Shown piece after piece: positions 8,906-16,723 of a stretch of 64,000 nt of DNA. Position 1 is the stretch's first letter. Each line of letters starts with the position of its first letter. The notes under the pieces are model-generated. The model saw only the letters and a list, made by a program, of their open reading frames with translations, was not told the DNA's origin and ran no database searches. A program made the translations under genes and the position numbers. Origin of the DNA: Streptomyces thermodiastaticus (GTDB lineage Bacteria; Actinomycetota; Actinomycetes; Streptomycetales; Streptomycetaceae); NCBI RefSeq assembly GCF_014656135.1, contig NZ_BNBV01000026.1, positions 1 through 64,000 of the forward strand, given 5' to 3'.

Positions 8906-9544
8906 TCAGTGCCAGTCCGGGAACGGTGCGAAATCGCCGCCGGCGGCGAGGTCCCCGCCCGTGCCGTCGAGGTCCTCCGGCAGCAGGCTCCACACGATGT
9001 GGTCGGTGCGCACGTCGCTCCAGGTGCCGTCCTCGGCGCGCACATGCGCTATGCAGGCGTTGCGCAGCACGCCCTCGCTGACGCAGCCGATCTTCTGGGC
9101 GACCTGCTGGGCCGCGGTGTTCCCGGCGGCGGTGCGCAGCTCGATCCGCTCGAACTTCTGGTCGGTGAACAGCCACCGGGCGGTGGCCAGCGCCGCCTCG
9201 GAGGCGTAGCCCTCGCCGCGTGCCCAGGGGGCGACGATGTACGACAGCTCGGTGGCGCGCACCCGCCAGTCGGTCCGGGTCAGCCGGACGAGGCCGACCA
9301 GGCGCTGGGTGAGGAACTCCGTGACCGCGAGGTCGAGTCCGCGGCCCGCGGCCCGTGCGGCGGGGGCGTGCTCGGTGATCCAGCGGCGGGCCTCGTCCTC
9401 GGTGAAGGGCTGCGGGACGTCGGTCCAGGCGACGACCTGCTCGTCGTTCATCATCTCGGCGAGCGCGGAGACGTCGTCCTGCTCGAAAGGACGCAGCACC
9501 AACCGCTCCGTGCTGATGGAGATGGTGGGGAAGGTGCTCGTCAT
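8906..9544 (-). CDS. GNAT N-acetyltransferase, RimJ/RimL type
   Basis: 212 residues. The start TERLVLRPFEQDD is typical of the RimJ/RimL branch of GNAT enzymes, and the acetyl-CoA pyrophosphate loop is seen as WARGEGYASEA. The C-terminal part NTAAQQVAQKIGCVSEGVLRN is also characteristic. These enzymes acetylate protein N-termini, amino acids or small amines from acetyl-CoA; the substrate here is unknown. A ~25-residue Gly/Asp-rich tail follows the fold. It stands alone between cobL and the methionine transporter, on the same strand as both and bounded by hairpins on each side. Confidence 0.85.
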   Translation of the reverse strand: MTSTFPTISISTERLVLRPFEQDDVSALAEMMNDEQVVAWTDVPQPFTEDEARRWITEHAPAARAAGRGLDLAVTEFLTQRLVGLVRLTRTDWRVRATELSYIVAPWARGEGYASEAALATARWLFTDQKFERIELRTAAGNTAAQQVAQKIGCVSEGVLRNACIAHVRAEDGTWSDVRTDHIVWSLLPEDLDGTGGDLAAGGDFAPFPDWH

Positions 9545-9630
9545 GCGCCGCTCCGTAACCTTCGGAAAATACCGTCAGGACCTGTCGAACTGCCCAGCAT
9601 GCAGCATCACGGCCCCCCGGCGCACCACGG

Positions 9631-9658
9631 GGTCCGCTCCTGCGGCAGGGAGCGGACC
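9631..9658 (-). terminator. Terminator of metNIQ
   Basis: GGTCCGCTCC / GGAGCGGACC, perfect 10-bp stem with an 8-base loop, 45 bases past the metQ stop. Confidence 0.7.
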
Positions 9659-9703
9659 TTGTGCGGTGGGCGCGGGCGTGCGGCCGGAGAAGGGGCGGGC
9701 CGG

Positions 9704-10540
9704 TCAGAACGCGGGGACGACCGCCCCGTCGTACTTGTCCTCGATGAACTTCTTCACCTCGGGCGAGGTGAGCAGCTCGGCGAGCTTCTTCACCCGCGGG
9801 TCGTTCTCGTTGCCCTTCTTCACGGCGAGGAAGTTGGCGTACGGGTTGCCCTGGGCGGACTCGGCGGCCAGGGCGTCCTTGGCGGGGCTGAGCTTGGCCT
9901 CCAGGGCGTAGTTGCCGTTGATCACCGCGGCGTCGACGTCGCTGAGGGAGCGCGGCAGCTGGGCCGCCTCCAGCTCCTTGAACTTCACGTCCTTGGGGTT
10001 GGAGGTGACGTCCTTGGGGGTGGCCTCGTAGCCGGCGCCGGCCTTGAGCTTGATGACGCCGTTGGCCTCGAGCAGCTTCAGGGCCCGGGCCTCGTTGGTG
10101 GTGTCGTTGGGCAGGGCGATGGTGGCGCCCTTCTTCAGGTCGCCGAGCTTCTTGAGGCTCTTGGAGTAGACGCCGAGCGGCTCCAGGTGCACGGTGCCGC
10201 CGGGGACGGGCACGATGTCGGTGCCGTTCTTCTTGTTGAAGTCGTCCAGGTACGGCTTGTGCTGGAAGTAGTTGGCGTCGACCTGGCCCTGCTGGACGGC
10301 GGTGTTGGGAGTCACGTAGTCCGTGAACTCCTTGATCTGAAGCTTGAGACCGGCCTTCTGGGCCAGGTGGTCCTTGACGTAGGTGAGGATCTCGCCCTGC
10401 GGGGTGGGGGTGGCGGCGACCGTCAGCGGGGCGTCGGCGTCCTTGCTGCCGGAGTCGGAGCCCGAGCCGCAGGCGGTGAGCCCGAGGGTGAGGGCTCCGG
10501 CGGCCAGGACGGTGGCGGTGATCTTGGCGGTGTTACGCAC
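9704..10540 (-). CDS. metQ: Methionine-binding lipoprotein MetQ (NlpA family)
   Basis: 278 residues. A signal peptide ends in lipobox LTAC with lipidated Cys24, followed by the NlpA domain (VAATPTPQGEIL, DYVTPNTAVQQGQVDANYFQHKPYL, NDTTNEARALKLL). It captures D/L-methionine at the outer face of the membrane for MetNI. GTG at 10540 is chosen because AGGAAAGG lies about 8 bases upstream and it puts the lipobox at the usual distance. It is the last gene of metNIQ, 83 bp after metI. Homologues also bind other small ligands, so methionine is inferred from family and gene set. Confidence 0.92.
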   Translation of the reverse strand: MRNTAKITATVLAAGALTLGLTACGSGSDSGSKDADAPLTVAATPTPQGEILTYVKDHLAQKAGLKLQIKEFTDYVTPNTAVQQGQVDANYFQHKPYLDDFNKKNGTDIVPVPGGTVHLEPLGVYSKSLKKLGDLKKGATIALPNDTTNEARALKLLEANGVIKLKAGAGYEATPKDVTSNPKDVKFKELEAAQLPRSLSDVDAAVINGNYALEAKLSPAKDALAAESAQGNPYANFLAVKKGNENDPRVKKLAELLTSPEVKKFIEDKYDGAVVPAF

Positions 10541-10623
10541 GAAAAGTGCCTTTCCTAGGGTGATGCGCCCCGTCAGGGGTCGACGGGGAATCCTTGGCGG
10601 GGTGGCCGGGCGGCCGCGCGGTC

Positions 10624-11391
10624 TCAGGCGACCTTGCTCACCTCGGTGTTCACCTCGGCGGGCCCGGGCGTGCCGGCCGCGGCCGGCTTCTCGGCCTTGA
10701 GCAGCCGCAGCTTCGGCGCCGGGCCGGAGCGGCCGCCGCGGCGGTGCAGGGAGCGGGCGGCGAAGTCGCCGGCGAACTGGATGACGGAGATGACCACGGC
10801 GAGGATCGCCACGGTGATCCACATCAGTTCGGTCTCGAAGCGCTGGTAGCCGTAACGGATGGCGATGTCGCCGAGGCCGCCGGCGCCGACCGTGCCGGCC
10901 ATCGCCGAGTAGCCGATGAGGGCGACGACGGTGGTGGTGGCCGACGAGATCAGCGAGGGCAGCGCCTCGGGGACGAGGACCTTGCGCACCACGGTCCAGG
11001 TGTTGCCGCCCATGGCCTGCACGGCCTCGACGAGTCCGGCGTCGACCTCGCGCACGGCCGTCTCGACCAGGCGGGCGAAGAACGGGATGGCGCCGATGGC
11101 CAGCGGCACGATGGCGGCCTCGCGGCCGATGGTGGTGCCCGTGACCCAGCGGGTGAAGCTCATCAGGGCGACCATGAGGATGATGAACGGCATGGAGCGG
11201 GCGATGTTCACCACCTGCCCGATCACCTTGTTGGCGACGACGTTCTGCAGCAGGCCGCCCTTGTCGGTCAGCACGAGCAGGACGCCGAGCGGCAGGCCGC
11301 CGACGACGGCGATGAGCGTGGACCAGCCGACCATGTAGAGGGTGTCCCAGCACGCCTGGGACAGCAGCGGCTGCATCTCGGACCAGGTCAC
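10624..11391 (-). CDS. metI: Methionine ABC transporter permease MetI
   Basis: 255 residues with five membrane segments of the BPD_transp_1 fold. The coupling loop that contacts MetN is visible as EAVQAMGGNTWTVVRKVLVPEALP. The C-terminal ~35 residues form a cytoplasmic Arg/Ala-rich tail beyond the usual ~217-residue family length. GTG at 11391 overlaps the metN stop by four bases (GTGA), indicating translational coupling. Two copies plus a MetN dimer form the importer. Confidence 0.93.
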   Translation of the reverse strand: MTWSEMQPLLSQACWDTLYMVGWSTLIAVVGGLPLGVLLVLTDKGGLLQNVVANKVIGQVVNIARSMPFIILMVALMSFTRWVTGTTIGREAAIVPLAIGAIPFFARLVETAVREVDAGLVEAVQAMGGNTWTVVRKVLVPEALPSLISSATTTVVALIGYSAMAGTVGAGGLGDIAIRYGYQRFETELMWITVAILAVVISVIQFAGDFAARSLHRRGGRSGPAPKLRLLKAEKPAAAGTPGPAEVNTEVSKVA

Positions 11392-12440
11392 TTGACACCC
11401 TCCTTGACCAGCGGGCTCTTCGCCCGCGGTGCCTTCTCCGGCTCGACGACGTCGATCTGCAGGCCCTGCTCGCGCAGGAAGCCGACGGGCACGACGTTGT
11501 CCTCGTAGCGGCCGGGCAGTTCGATGCGCATCCGGCCGACCTGCAGGCCGCCGACGGTGTCGACGGCGGCGCCGAGGATGGACACGTCGACGTTGTAGGT
11601 GCGGGACAGCTGCGAGATGACGGGCTGGGTGGCGGCCTCGCCGTGGAAGGTGACGTCGATGACGGTGCGGTCCTCGGCCGAGGCCTCGCCGCCGACCGGG
11701 AACAGGGCGGCGGCCAGCTGGGAGCCGGGGGTGGCGAGCAGTTCGCTCACCGTGCCGGACTCGACGATGCGGCCCTTGTCCATGAGGGCGGCCGAGTCGC
11801 AGATCGACTTGACCACGTCCATCTCGTGCGTGATGAGCAGGACGGTGAGGCCGAGCTGCCGGTTCAGGTCGCGCAGCAGCTGCAGGATGGAGCGGGTGGT
11901 CTCCGGGTCGAGGGCGCTGGTGGCCTCGTCGGACAGCAGGACCTTGGGGTCGCCGGCCAGGGCGCGGGCGATGCCGACCCGCTGCTTCTGGCCGCCGGAG
12001 AGCTGGGCGGGGTAGGCGCGGGCCTTGTCGGCGAGGCCGACCAGGTCGAGCAGTTCCAGCGCCCGGCGGGACCGCTGCCGTCCGGACACGCCGAGGATCT
12101 CCAGCGGCAGCTCGACGTTGTCCTGGACGGTGCGCGAGGACAGCAGGTTGAAGTGCTGGAAGACCATGCCGATCCGGCTGCGCGCCCGCCGCAGTTCCTT
12201 GCCGGCCCGCGGCCCGCGCCCGGCGAGCGCGGTCAGGTCCTGTCCGGCGACGGTGACCGTGCCGGAGGTGGGGCGCTCCAGGAGATTGATGCAGCGGATG
12301 AGCGAGGACTTGCCGGCGCCGGACTGGCCGATGACGCCGTACACCTCGCCTTCGCGGACGTGCAGGTCGACGCCGTCGAGGGCGGTGACCTCGCGGCCTC
12401 GCGAGCGGTAGACCTTGGTGAGGCCCGATGTGGTGATCAC
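11388..12440 (-). CDS. metN: Methionine ABC transporter ATP-binding protein MetN
   Basis: About 350 residues. Walker A GQSGAGKSS, Q-loop FQHFNLLS, signature LSGGQKQR, Walker B VLLSDEATSALD and the switch His in LLITHEMD are all present. The C-terminal ~90 residues form the NIL (ACT-like) domain that binds methionine and shuts transport by trans-inhibition. GTG at 12440 (ITTSGLTKVYRSRG) is preferred, with GGAA 7 bases upstream; a GTG 15 bases earlier is possible. The much longer frame upstream is a shadow. About 220 bp upstream lies a short Cys-rich ORF, suggesting transcription starts far upstream. Confidence 0.93.
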   Translation of the reverse strand: MITTSGLTKVYRSRGREVTALDGVDLHVREGEVYGVIGQSGAGKSSLIRCINLLERPTSGTVTVAGQDLTALAGRGPRAGKELRRARSRIGMVFQHFNLLSSRTVQDNVELPLEILGVSGRQRSRRALELLDLVGLADKARAYPAQLSGGQKQRVGIARALAGDPKVLLSDEATSALDPETTRSILQLLRDLNRQLGLTVLLITHEMDVVKSICDSAALMDKGRIVESGTVSELLATPGSQLAAALFPVGGEASAEDRTVIDVTFHGEAATQPVISQLSRTYNVDVSILGAAVDTVGGLQVGRMRIELPGRYEDNVVPVGFLREQGLQIDVVEPEKAPRAKSPLVKEGVK

Positions 12441-12662
12441 GTGGGTTTCCGTCACTGTCGAGTGCGCGGCGCGTCGTGGGCGCCGGGCACGGCGTGCAGG
12501 GTCGGGTGCGAACAGAGCGCAGCACGGTGTCCGCGACGGCGCGGAAGGCGGGCGGAGACGTGCGCGTCCTGGAAGGGCTCGGCCGCGGGTGCCGGGCGGC
12601 ACGGCGCGGTCCGGAGCGGGCGCTCGCTTCGGGGCGCGAGGCTCAGATGGTGCAGGGGCCCT
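12441..12662 (-). other. Long 5' leader between the small ORF and metN
   Basis: Intergenic ~220 bases, presumably transcribed with metN. It can fold into short competing hairpins: CTCGC / GCGAG and the overlapping GAGC / GCTC around 12615-12640. I find no SAM-I riboswitch core. The mutually exclusive hairpins just after the small ORF are what an attenuator would need, but there is no T-run terminator. Confidence 0.4.
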
Positions 12663-12758
12663 CTAGACGGCACACATTCGACGCACAGGACACAGACAAC
12701 GAGCACCGGGCGGCACGGTCGCCTCGGTCGCAGGGGTGCGGCAGCTCGTCGTGGTCAT
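12663..12758 (-). CDS. Candidate 31-residue leader peptide for metNIQ
   Basis: ATG at 12758 to TAG at 12663. The peptide carries four Cys codons, three of them in the last nine residues (RCLCPVRRMCAV at the C-terminus). There is no Shine-Dalgarno site; a -10-like TTTACT (12765-12770) lies 6 bases before ATG, so the mRNA may be leaderless. Short Arg/Cys-ending leader peptides are known in front of sulfur-metabolism genes in Streptomyces. Position before a methionine importer fits control by cysteine or sulfur supply. Only the ORF and its context support this. Confidence 0.4.
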   Translation of the reverse strand: MTTTSCRTPATEATVPPGARCLCPVRRMCAV

Positions 12759-12795
12759 GCGATCAGTAAACCAGACCGCCGCCGCGGCCCCGGTA

Positions 12796-12820
12796 CCGCT
12801 GTCCGTATCGTGGACAGCGG
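12796..12820. promoter_or_regulatory. Perfect 25-bp palindrome upstream of the metNIQ leader ORF
   Basis: CCGCTGTCC, 7-base spacer, GGACAGCGG: a perfect 9-bp inverted repeat. It lies about 25 bases upstream of the -10-like TTTACT of the leader ORF and about 215 bases upstream of the divergent gene at 13036. No good -35 is seen for the leader promoter, so an activator site is plausible. A dimeric regulator of metNIQ is the simplest reading. Confidence 0.5.
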
Positions 12821-13023
12821 CGGACACCCGGGGACGCGGGCGGGGCGGGCAGCGGTACCGCTCTGACCAGGACCCTCGTGGCCGCGCCGGGGCACGCAGG
12901 CAGCGGCCGGAGATCCGGAACGGGCGCCCGGGCCCGCGGAATGTGTCCAACGCCACGGCCCCGACCGGGCGCCGGGGCCGTGGCGGGGGCCGGGGCGGGC
13001 GCGGTGCGGCCTTTGGGCCGTAC

Positions 13024-13029
13024 TAGGGT
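13024..13029 (+). promoter_or_regulatory. -10 box TAGGGT giving a leaderless mRNA
   Basis: TAGGGT lies 6 bases before the ATG at 13036, placing the transcription start at or next to the start codon. No Shine-Dalgarno site precedes that ATG. Confidence 0.45.
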
Positions 13030-13035
13030 CTCAGC

Positions 13036-13395
13036 ATGCTTGATGCCCTGACGCTGGTGACCGGCGTCGCCGCGTTGCTGCTCGCCCTGTGGTGCGGCTG
13101 GGCGGCCTTCCGTGACCAGCCGACGAAGGACTGGCACTTCATCGGCATGGCCGTGGTCCTTCTGCTGGCCCTGGTCCAGCTCGTGATCGGGGTCGTGGCG
13201 CTGGCACGGGGCGACAAGCCGGACCAGGGAACGACGATCTTCGTGGCGTATCTGCTGGGCGCCTTCGCCTGCATCCCGGCGGCCGGGTTCATGTCGCTGG
13301 CCGAGCGGACGCGCTGGGGCTCGGTGACCGCCGCGGCGGGCGGGATCGTGCTGGCGGTCCTGGAAGTTAGGCTCTACGACATCTGGGGCGGTTGA
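13036..13395 (+). CDS. Small four-helix membrane protein of unknown function
   Basis: 119 residues with four hydrophobic segments (about 5-25, 38-58, 70-90, 95-112) separated by short charged turns (RDQPTKDWHF, RGDKPDQG, ERTRWG). I recognise no domain. It is probably the first of a two-gene unit: its stop is one base before the next start. It runs divergently from the methionine transporter and could share the region with the 25-bp palindrome. It looks like a conserved Streptomyces integral membrane protein. Confidence 0.75.
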   Translation: MLDALTLVTGVAALLLALWCGWAAFRDQPTKDWHFIGMAVVLLLALVQLVIGVVALARGDKPDQGTTIFVAYLLGAFACIPAAGFMSLAERTRWGSVTAAAGGIVLAVLEVRLYDIWGG

Positions 13396-13396
13396 G

Positions 13397-13873
13397 ATGG
13401 CCTCCGTGCGTCAGAACACGGCGCAGGACGAGAACACGGTGCGGGACGAGCCCGCGGGCAGGCCGGCGCGCACCCGGCTGATCAGCGGGCCCGGCATGCT
13501 GCTGGTGTGGCTGTACGGCGTGATGGTGGTCGGCGCGGTGTCCCGCTCGGTGTACCAGATCGCCACCGGCTTCGACCGCGCTCCGCTCGCCTACTCGCTG
13601 TCGGCGCTCGCCGGCGTCGTGTACGGCTTCATCACCTACACGCTGGTGCGCGGCGGCGAGCGGGCCCGCAGGGCGGCGCTGGTGTGCTGCGCCGCCGAGC
13701 TGGTGGGCGTGCTGACGGTCGGGACCTGGACGCTGGTGGAGCCGTCCGCGTTCCCGGACGCGACCGTGTGGTCGGACTACGGCATGGGATACATCTTCAT
13801 CCCGGTGCTGCTGCCGCTGTCGGCGCTGTACTGGCTGCGCGCCTCGCGCACGCGGCAGCCGGACGCCTCCTGA
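13397..13873 (+). CDS. Small four-helix membrane protein, partner of the preceding gene
   Basis: 158 residues. A ~30-residue polar N-terminus is followed by four membrane segments (about 33-52, 64-82, 92-112, 128-146) and a short basic tail. The ATG follows the previous stop by one base, so the two proteins are probably co-translated and may act together in the membrane. No catalytic motif or known family is seen. Expression seems to depend on the leaderless promoter at 13024. Confidence 0.75.
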   Translation: MASVRQNTAQDENTVRDEPAGRPARTRLISGPGMLLVWLYGVMVVGAVSRSVYQIATGFDRAPLAYSLSALAGVVYGFITYTLVRGGERARRAALVCCAAELVGVLTVGTWTLVEPSAFPDATVWSDYGMGYIFIPVLLPLSALYWLRASRTRQPDAS

Positions 13874-13917
13874 GCCGCCGGGCCCGGCGCACCGGGCCAC
13901 GGCCGTCAGCTGCCACT

Positions 13918-13952
13918 CCGCCCGCGGACGCACGCTGCGTGCCCGCGGGCGG
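13918..13952. terminator. Bidirectional terminator between convergent genes
   Basis: CCGCCCGCGG / CCGCGGGCGG with an inner GCACG / CGTGC and a 3-base loop, lying between a plus-strand stop at 13873 and a minus-strand stop at 13956. Confidence 0.75.
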
Positions 13953-13955
13953 GGC

Positions 13956-14453
13956 TCACGCCGTCGCGGCGTAGCTGCCGGCCGGCTTCTCCAGGACGAT
14001 CATGGGCACTCCGTCGGTGCCCTGGTCGGTGCCCACCGTCTCGTAGCCCACCCGCCGGTACAGACGCAGGTTGTTCTCGCTGCGGTGCCCGGTGTGCAGC
14101 CGGAAGCGGGTGGCGCCGTGCTTCTCGGTCAGCGCGGTCTCGACGGCGCGCAGCAGCCGGGCGCCGATGCCGTGCCCCTGCAGGCGCGGGTGGACGCACA
14201 GCTTGCCGATGACGGCGGCACCGTCCTCGCCCACGCGTCCGCGTACCGAGCCGACGACCTCCTCGCCGAGCCGGGCCACGATCACGCAGTCCCGTGCGAC
14301 CTCCTCGCGCACCGAGTCCAGGGTCTGGACCAGCGGGTCGATGCGGTAGTTCCCGTACAGCGCGGCCTCGGACTGGAAGCTGAGGTACTGCAGCTTCAAG
14401 ATCTGCTCCGCGTCCTGTTCGGTCGCCGCAGAGATGGTCACGCTCATGCCCAT
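13956..14453 (-). CDS. GNAT N-acetyltransferase
   Basis: 165 residues with a complete GNAT core. The acetyl-CoA-binding segment is VHPRLQGHGIGARLL, and the C-terminal NNLRLYRRVGYETVG is the usual motif before the last strand. The substrate is unknown. ATG at 14453 is preferred because GGGAGG lies 8 bases upstream; GTG at 14474 lies upstream of that site. It is followed, after a terminator, by the convergent membrane-protein pair. It lies 46 bases after the sigma-like gene stop on the same strand, so they may be co-transcribed. Confidence 0.88.
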   Translation of the reverse strand: MGMSVTISAATEQDAEQILKLQYLSFQSEAALYGNYRIDPLVQTLDSVREEVARDCVIVARLGEEVVGSVRGRVGEDGAAVIGKLCVHPRLQGHGIGARLLRAVETALTEKHGATRFRLHTGHRSENNLRLYRRVGYETVGTDQGTDGVPMIVLEKPAGSYAATA

Positions 14454-14498
14454 GTGCGCACGCCTCCCGCTCACCTGATCACCGGTCGTCCCTCACTC

Positions 14499-15005
14499 CT
14501 ATCCCCGCACTTCGCGGGCCGCAACCTCCGACGACAGCAAACGTCGCAGACATCCCAGACATCGGGAACGTTCCGGACCGAGACTGCCCTGTGAGATACC
14601 CAACTCCCGTGCGATTTCCCGGTATGTGAGGTCCCGGGGCGACAGCAGCGCCTCCAGCAGACGCGGGCAGCGGCCCGGCAGCCGGCGCACCGCCCGGCGC
14701 AGGGCGTGGCGGCGGGCGGCGGCCAGGACCATCTGCTCGGGGCCGCGTTCGCCGTCGTCGGCGGGCTCCTGGCCGTAGGGGCGTTCGACGCTGACGGTGC
14801 GTCGGGTGCGGCGAGCCTCGAAGCGGACGGCCTTGCGCACCCAGCTGTGCGGGTCGCGCGGCGGACCGTCCGCCTCAAGGCGCTCCAGCAGGCGCAGCCA
14901 GACCGCCTGCTCCAGGTCGCCCGGCTCCGCTCCGGCGGCGTGCGCCTCGGCGCAGGCCTCGGCGCGGAGCAGGGGGCGCAGGGCGGCGAGCATGTCGTGC
15001 GTCAT
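14499..15005 (-). CDS. Small sigma-70-like RNA polymerase sigma factor
   Basis: About 168 residues. The N-terminal half resembles sigma region 2 of ECF-type factors (PGDLEQAVWLRLLERLEADGP, then the DPHSWVRKAVRFEARRTRR segment). The C-terminal half is a region 4 helix-turn-helix (LTYREIARELGISQGSLGPERSRCLGCLRR). It would direct RNA polymerase to a small regulon. ATG at 15005 gives a compact start; GTG at 15014 has GGGGG closer upstream and is an alternative. No anti-sigma factor is next to it, so its control is not evident. Confidence 0.75.
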   Translation of the reverse strand: MTHDMLAALRPLLRAEACAEAHAAGAEPGDLEQAVWLRLLERLEADGPPRDPHSWVRKAVRFEARRTRRTVSVERPYGQEPADDGERGPEQMVLAAARRHALRRAVRRLPGRCPRLLEALLSPRDLTYREIARELGISQGSLGPERSRCLGCLRRLLSSEVAAREVRG

Positions 15006-15052
15006 ATGCGGCACGACGCCCCCGTCCCGGCCCGGGTTGCCCGGACGACCGC

Positions 15053-15077
15053 CGGTTCACCCCCGTGTGGGGCGAAC
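15053..15077 (-). terminator. Hairpin between glpQ and the sigma-like gene
   Basis: GGTTC-A-CCCC / GGGG-C-GAACC with one mismatch and a 5-base loop, second of two hairpins after glpQ. It could also sit in the 5' region of the sigma-like gene. Confidence 0.45.
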
Positions 15078-15104
15078 CGAGCGGCTGGTTGACGCCGGTG
15101 CGGT

Positions 15105-15145
15105 GCGGCTCCGGCGGCCGGGACGCCGGGCGGTACCGGAGCCGC
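15105..15145 (-). terminator. Terminator of glpQ
   Basis: GCGGCTCCGG / CCGGAGCCGC, perfect 10-bp stem, starting two bases after the glpQ stop. Confidence 0.7.
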
Positions 15146-15146
15146 G

Positions 15147-16388
15147 TCAGGCGCCCCGGCGGGCGAGGAAGTCCTCCCGCGCGAGCAGGCCGGTGTCGGG
15201 GTTGTCGGTGAAGATGCCGTCGATGCCGGTGGCGAAGTACGCCTGGAAGAGACGGAACACGTCGCCGTAGGCGTCCGGGTCGCTCCCCTTGCGCAGGGCC
15301 GGCGGCAGGAACGGGTTCTCGTCGCGGACCGTGTACGGGTGCAGGATCAGCCCCGCGGCGTGCGCGTCACGGACCAGGGTGCTGGGCTCGGTGAGGTTGC
15401 CGTCGGCGTCCTTGGGGATGATCAGGTCCACGGTCGGGCCGATGCCCTGGGCGTAGCCGGCGATCTCCTTCAGTCCGGCGGGGGTGACGAGGTCGTCGAC
15501 GGTGCGCGGGTCACCGGTGGCGACGAAGTCGTAGGGGCGGGTGCCGGCGGCGTCCAGCAGCACGACGAGCGGGTTGCCCACGAGCCTGCGCATCCGCTGG
15601 ATGGCGGTCGGCTCGAAGGACTGCAGGATCACCGGCGAGTTCTTCTTGTCCTTGCCGTGCCGGCGCAGCACGGCAGCCACCTGCTTCTCCAGGTCGATGC
15701 CCTGGGCGCGGAAGTAGGTCGGGTGCTTCAGCTCCGGGTAGATCCACACCTGCCGGCCCCGCGTGCGGGTCTGCTCGTCCTGCCACGCCAGGACCTCTTC
15801 GAAGGTGGGGATCTCCCAGCGGCCGTTGTAGAGGGTGTTGTGCGGGCGGTTGCCGGGGACGCGTTCGACGGCGCGCAGGGTCTTCAGTTCGTCGAGGGTG
15901 AAGTCCTCGGTGAACCAGCCGGTGGTGGGCACCCCGTCGAGGTTCTTGGTGGTCTTCCGGTCGGCGAACTCGGGGTGGTCGGCGACGTCCGTGGTGCCGC
16001 CGATCTCCGGCTCGTGCCGGCACACCAGGTGGCCGTCCTTGGTGGGCACCAGGTCGCCGGCCTCGACGATGTGGGCGCCCATGTCCAGGGCGAGCTGGTA
16101 GGAGCCGAAGGTGTGCTCGGGCCGGTAGCCGCTGGCGCCGCGGTGGCCGATGACCGTCGGGACGGGCAGGCTCGCCAGCCCGCCGCCCCGGTGGCCGGCC
16201 GCGCTCTCCCGGCCGGCGGCCGCGGCCGTGCCGGGCACGCCGAGGACGGCGGCGGAGGCCCCGAGCACCGCGGCGCCCAGCAGCGCCCGGCGCCCCGTCG
16301 CGCCGGATCCGCGGCCGGCCCGTCCTGTCACCCTGTCACCGCCGGCCTCGTGCGTCCCGGTGTGCTCCTGCGGCTGCTGCGCTGCCAT
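15147..16388 (-). CDS. glpQ1: Secreted glycerophosphoryl diester phosphodiesterase
   Basis: 413 residues. A twin-arginine signal (TGRRALLGAAVLG at ~31-43, Ala-rich end near 60) exports the folded enzyme through Tat. The GDPD barrel follows: HRGASGYRPEHT, VEAGDLVPTKDG, RHE, PELKHPTYF and DGIFTDNPDTG, which hold the catalytic His residues and metal-binding acids. It cleaves glycerophosphodiesters, releasing glycerol-3-phosphate as a phosphate and glycerol source. ATG at 16388 has AGGAGG 8 bases upstream. Streptomyces glpQ1 is known to be phosphate-controlled, but I do not see clear GTTCACC direct repeats upstream here. Hairpins follow the gene. Confidence 0.93.
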   Translation of the reverse strand: MAAQQPQEHTGTHEAGGDRVTGRAGRGSGATGRRALLGAAVLGASAAVLGVPGTAAAAGRESAAGHRGGGLASLPVPTVIGHRGASGYRPEHTFGSYQLALDMGAHIVEAGDLVPTKDGHLVCRHEPEIGGTTDVADHPEFADRKTTKNLDGVPTTGWFTEDFTLDELKTLRAVERVPGNRPHNTLYNGRWEIPTFEEVLAWQDEQTRTRGRQVWIYPELKHPTYFRAQGIDLEKQVAAVLRRHGKDKKNSPVILQSFEPTAIQRMRRLVGNPLVVLLDAAGTRPYDFVATGDPRTVDDLVTPAGLKEIAGYAQGIGPTVDLIIPKDADGNLTEPSTLVRDAHAAGLILHPYTVRDENPFLPPALRKGSDPDAYGDVFRLFQAYFATGIDGIFTDNPDTGLLAREDFLARRGA

Positions 16389-16723
16389 GACCGCCTCCTG
16401 CCACTCGTGTCGTCCGTGCGGGGCGATCGTAGGTGCGTGGGCATGACATCCGGGAGACAGCGCGCCGAACAGCAGGCCGCGTGCCGGTGTCGCACGGACG
16501 GCAGCCCGCCGCCGCGGACGGGCGCGGCCAGGACGGGGGACGGCACGTAATCTCCGTCACAGCGCCGGAACGGTCCGGCATCGTAGGACGGTGTCGATGC
16601 GCAGGTGAGCGCACGTCAACCGTGAGTGAGAGCCGGTGCGCCCGACGTGCACGAAGGCCCGTGCCCCGAGTATCGTCCTCACCTGCACAGACTCATAAGG
16701 AATCCTGGACACCGGAGGGCCAG

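Noticed and set aside
12441..13035. SAM or cobalamin riboswitch before metNIQ
   Set aside because: Neither a SAM-I core nor a B12 box can be found by eye on the minus strand; the leader ORF and palindrome are better supported.
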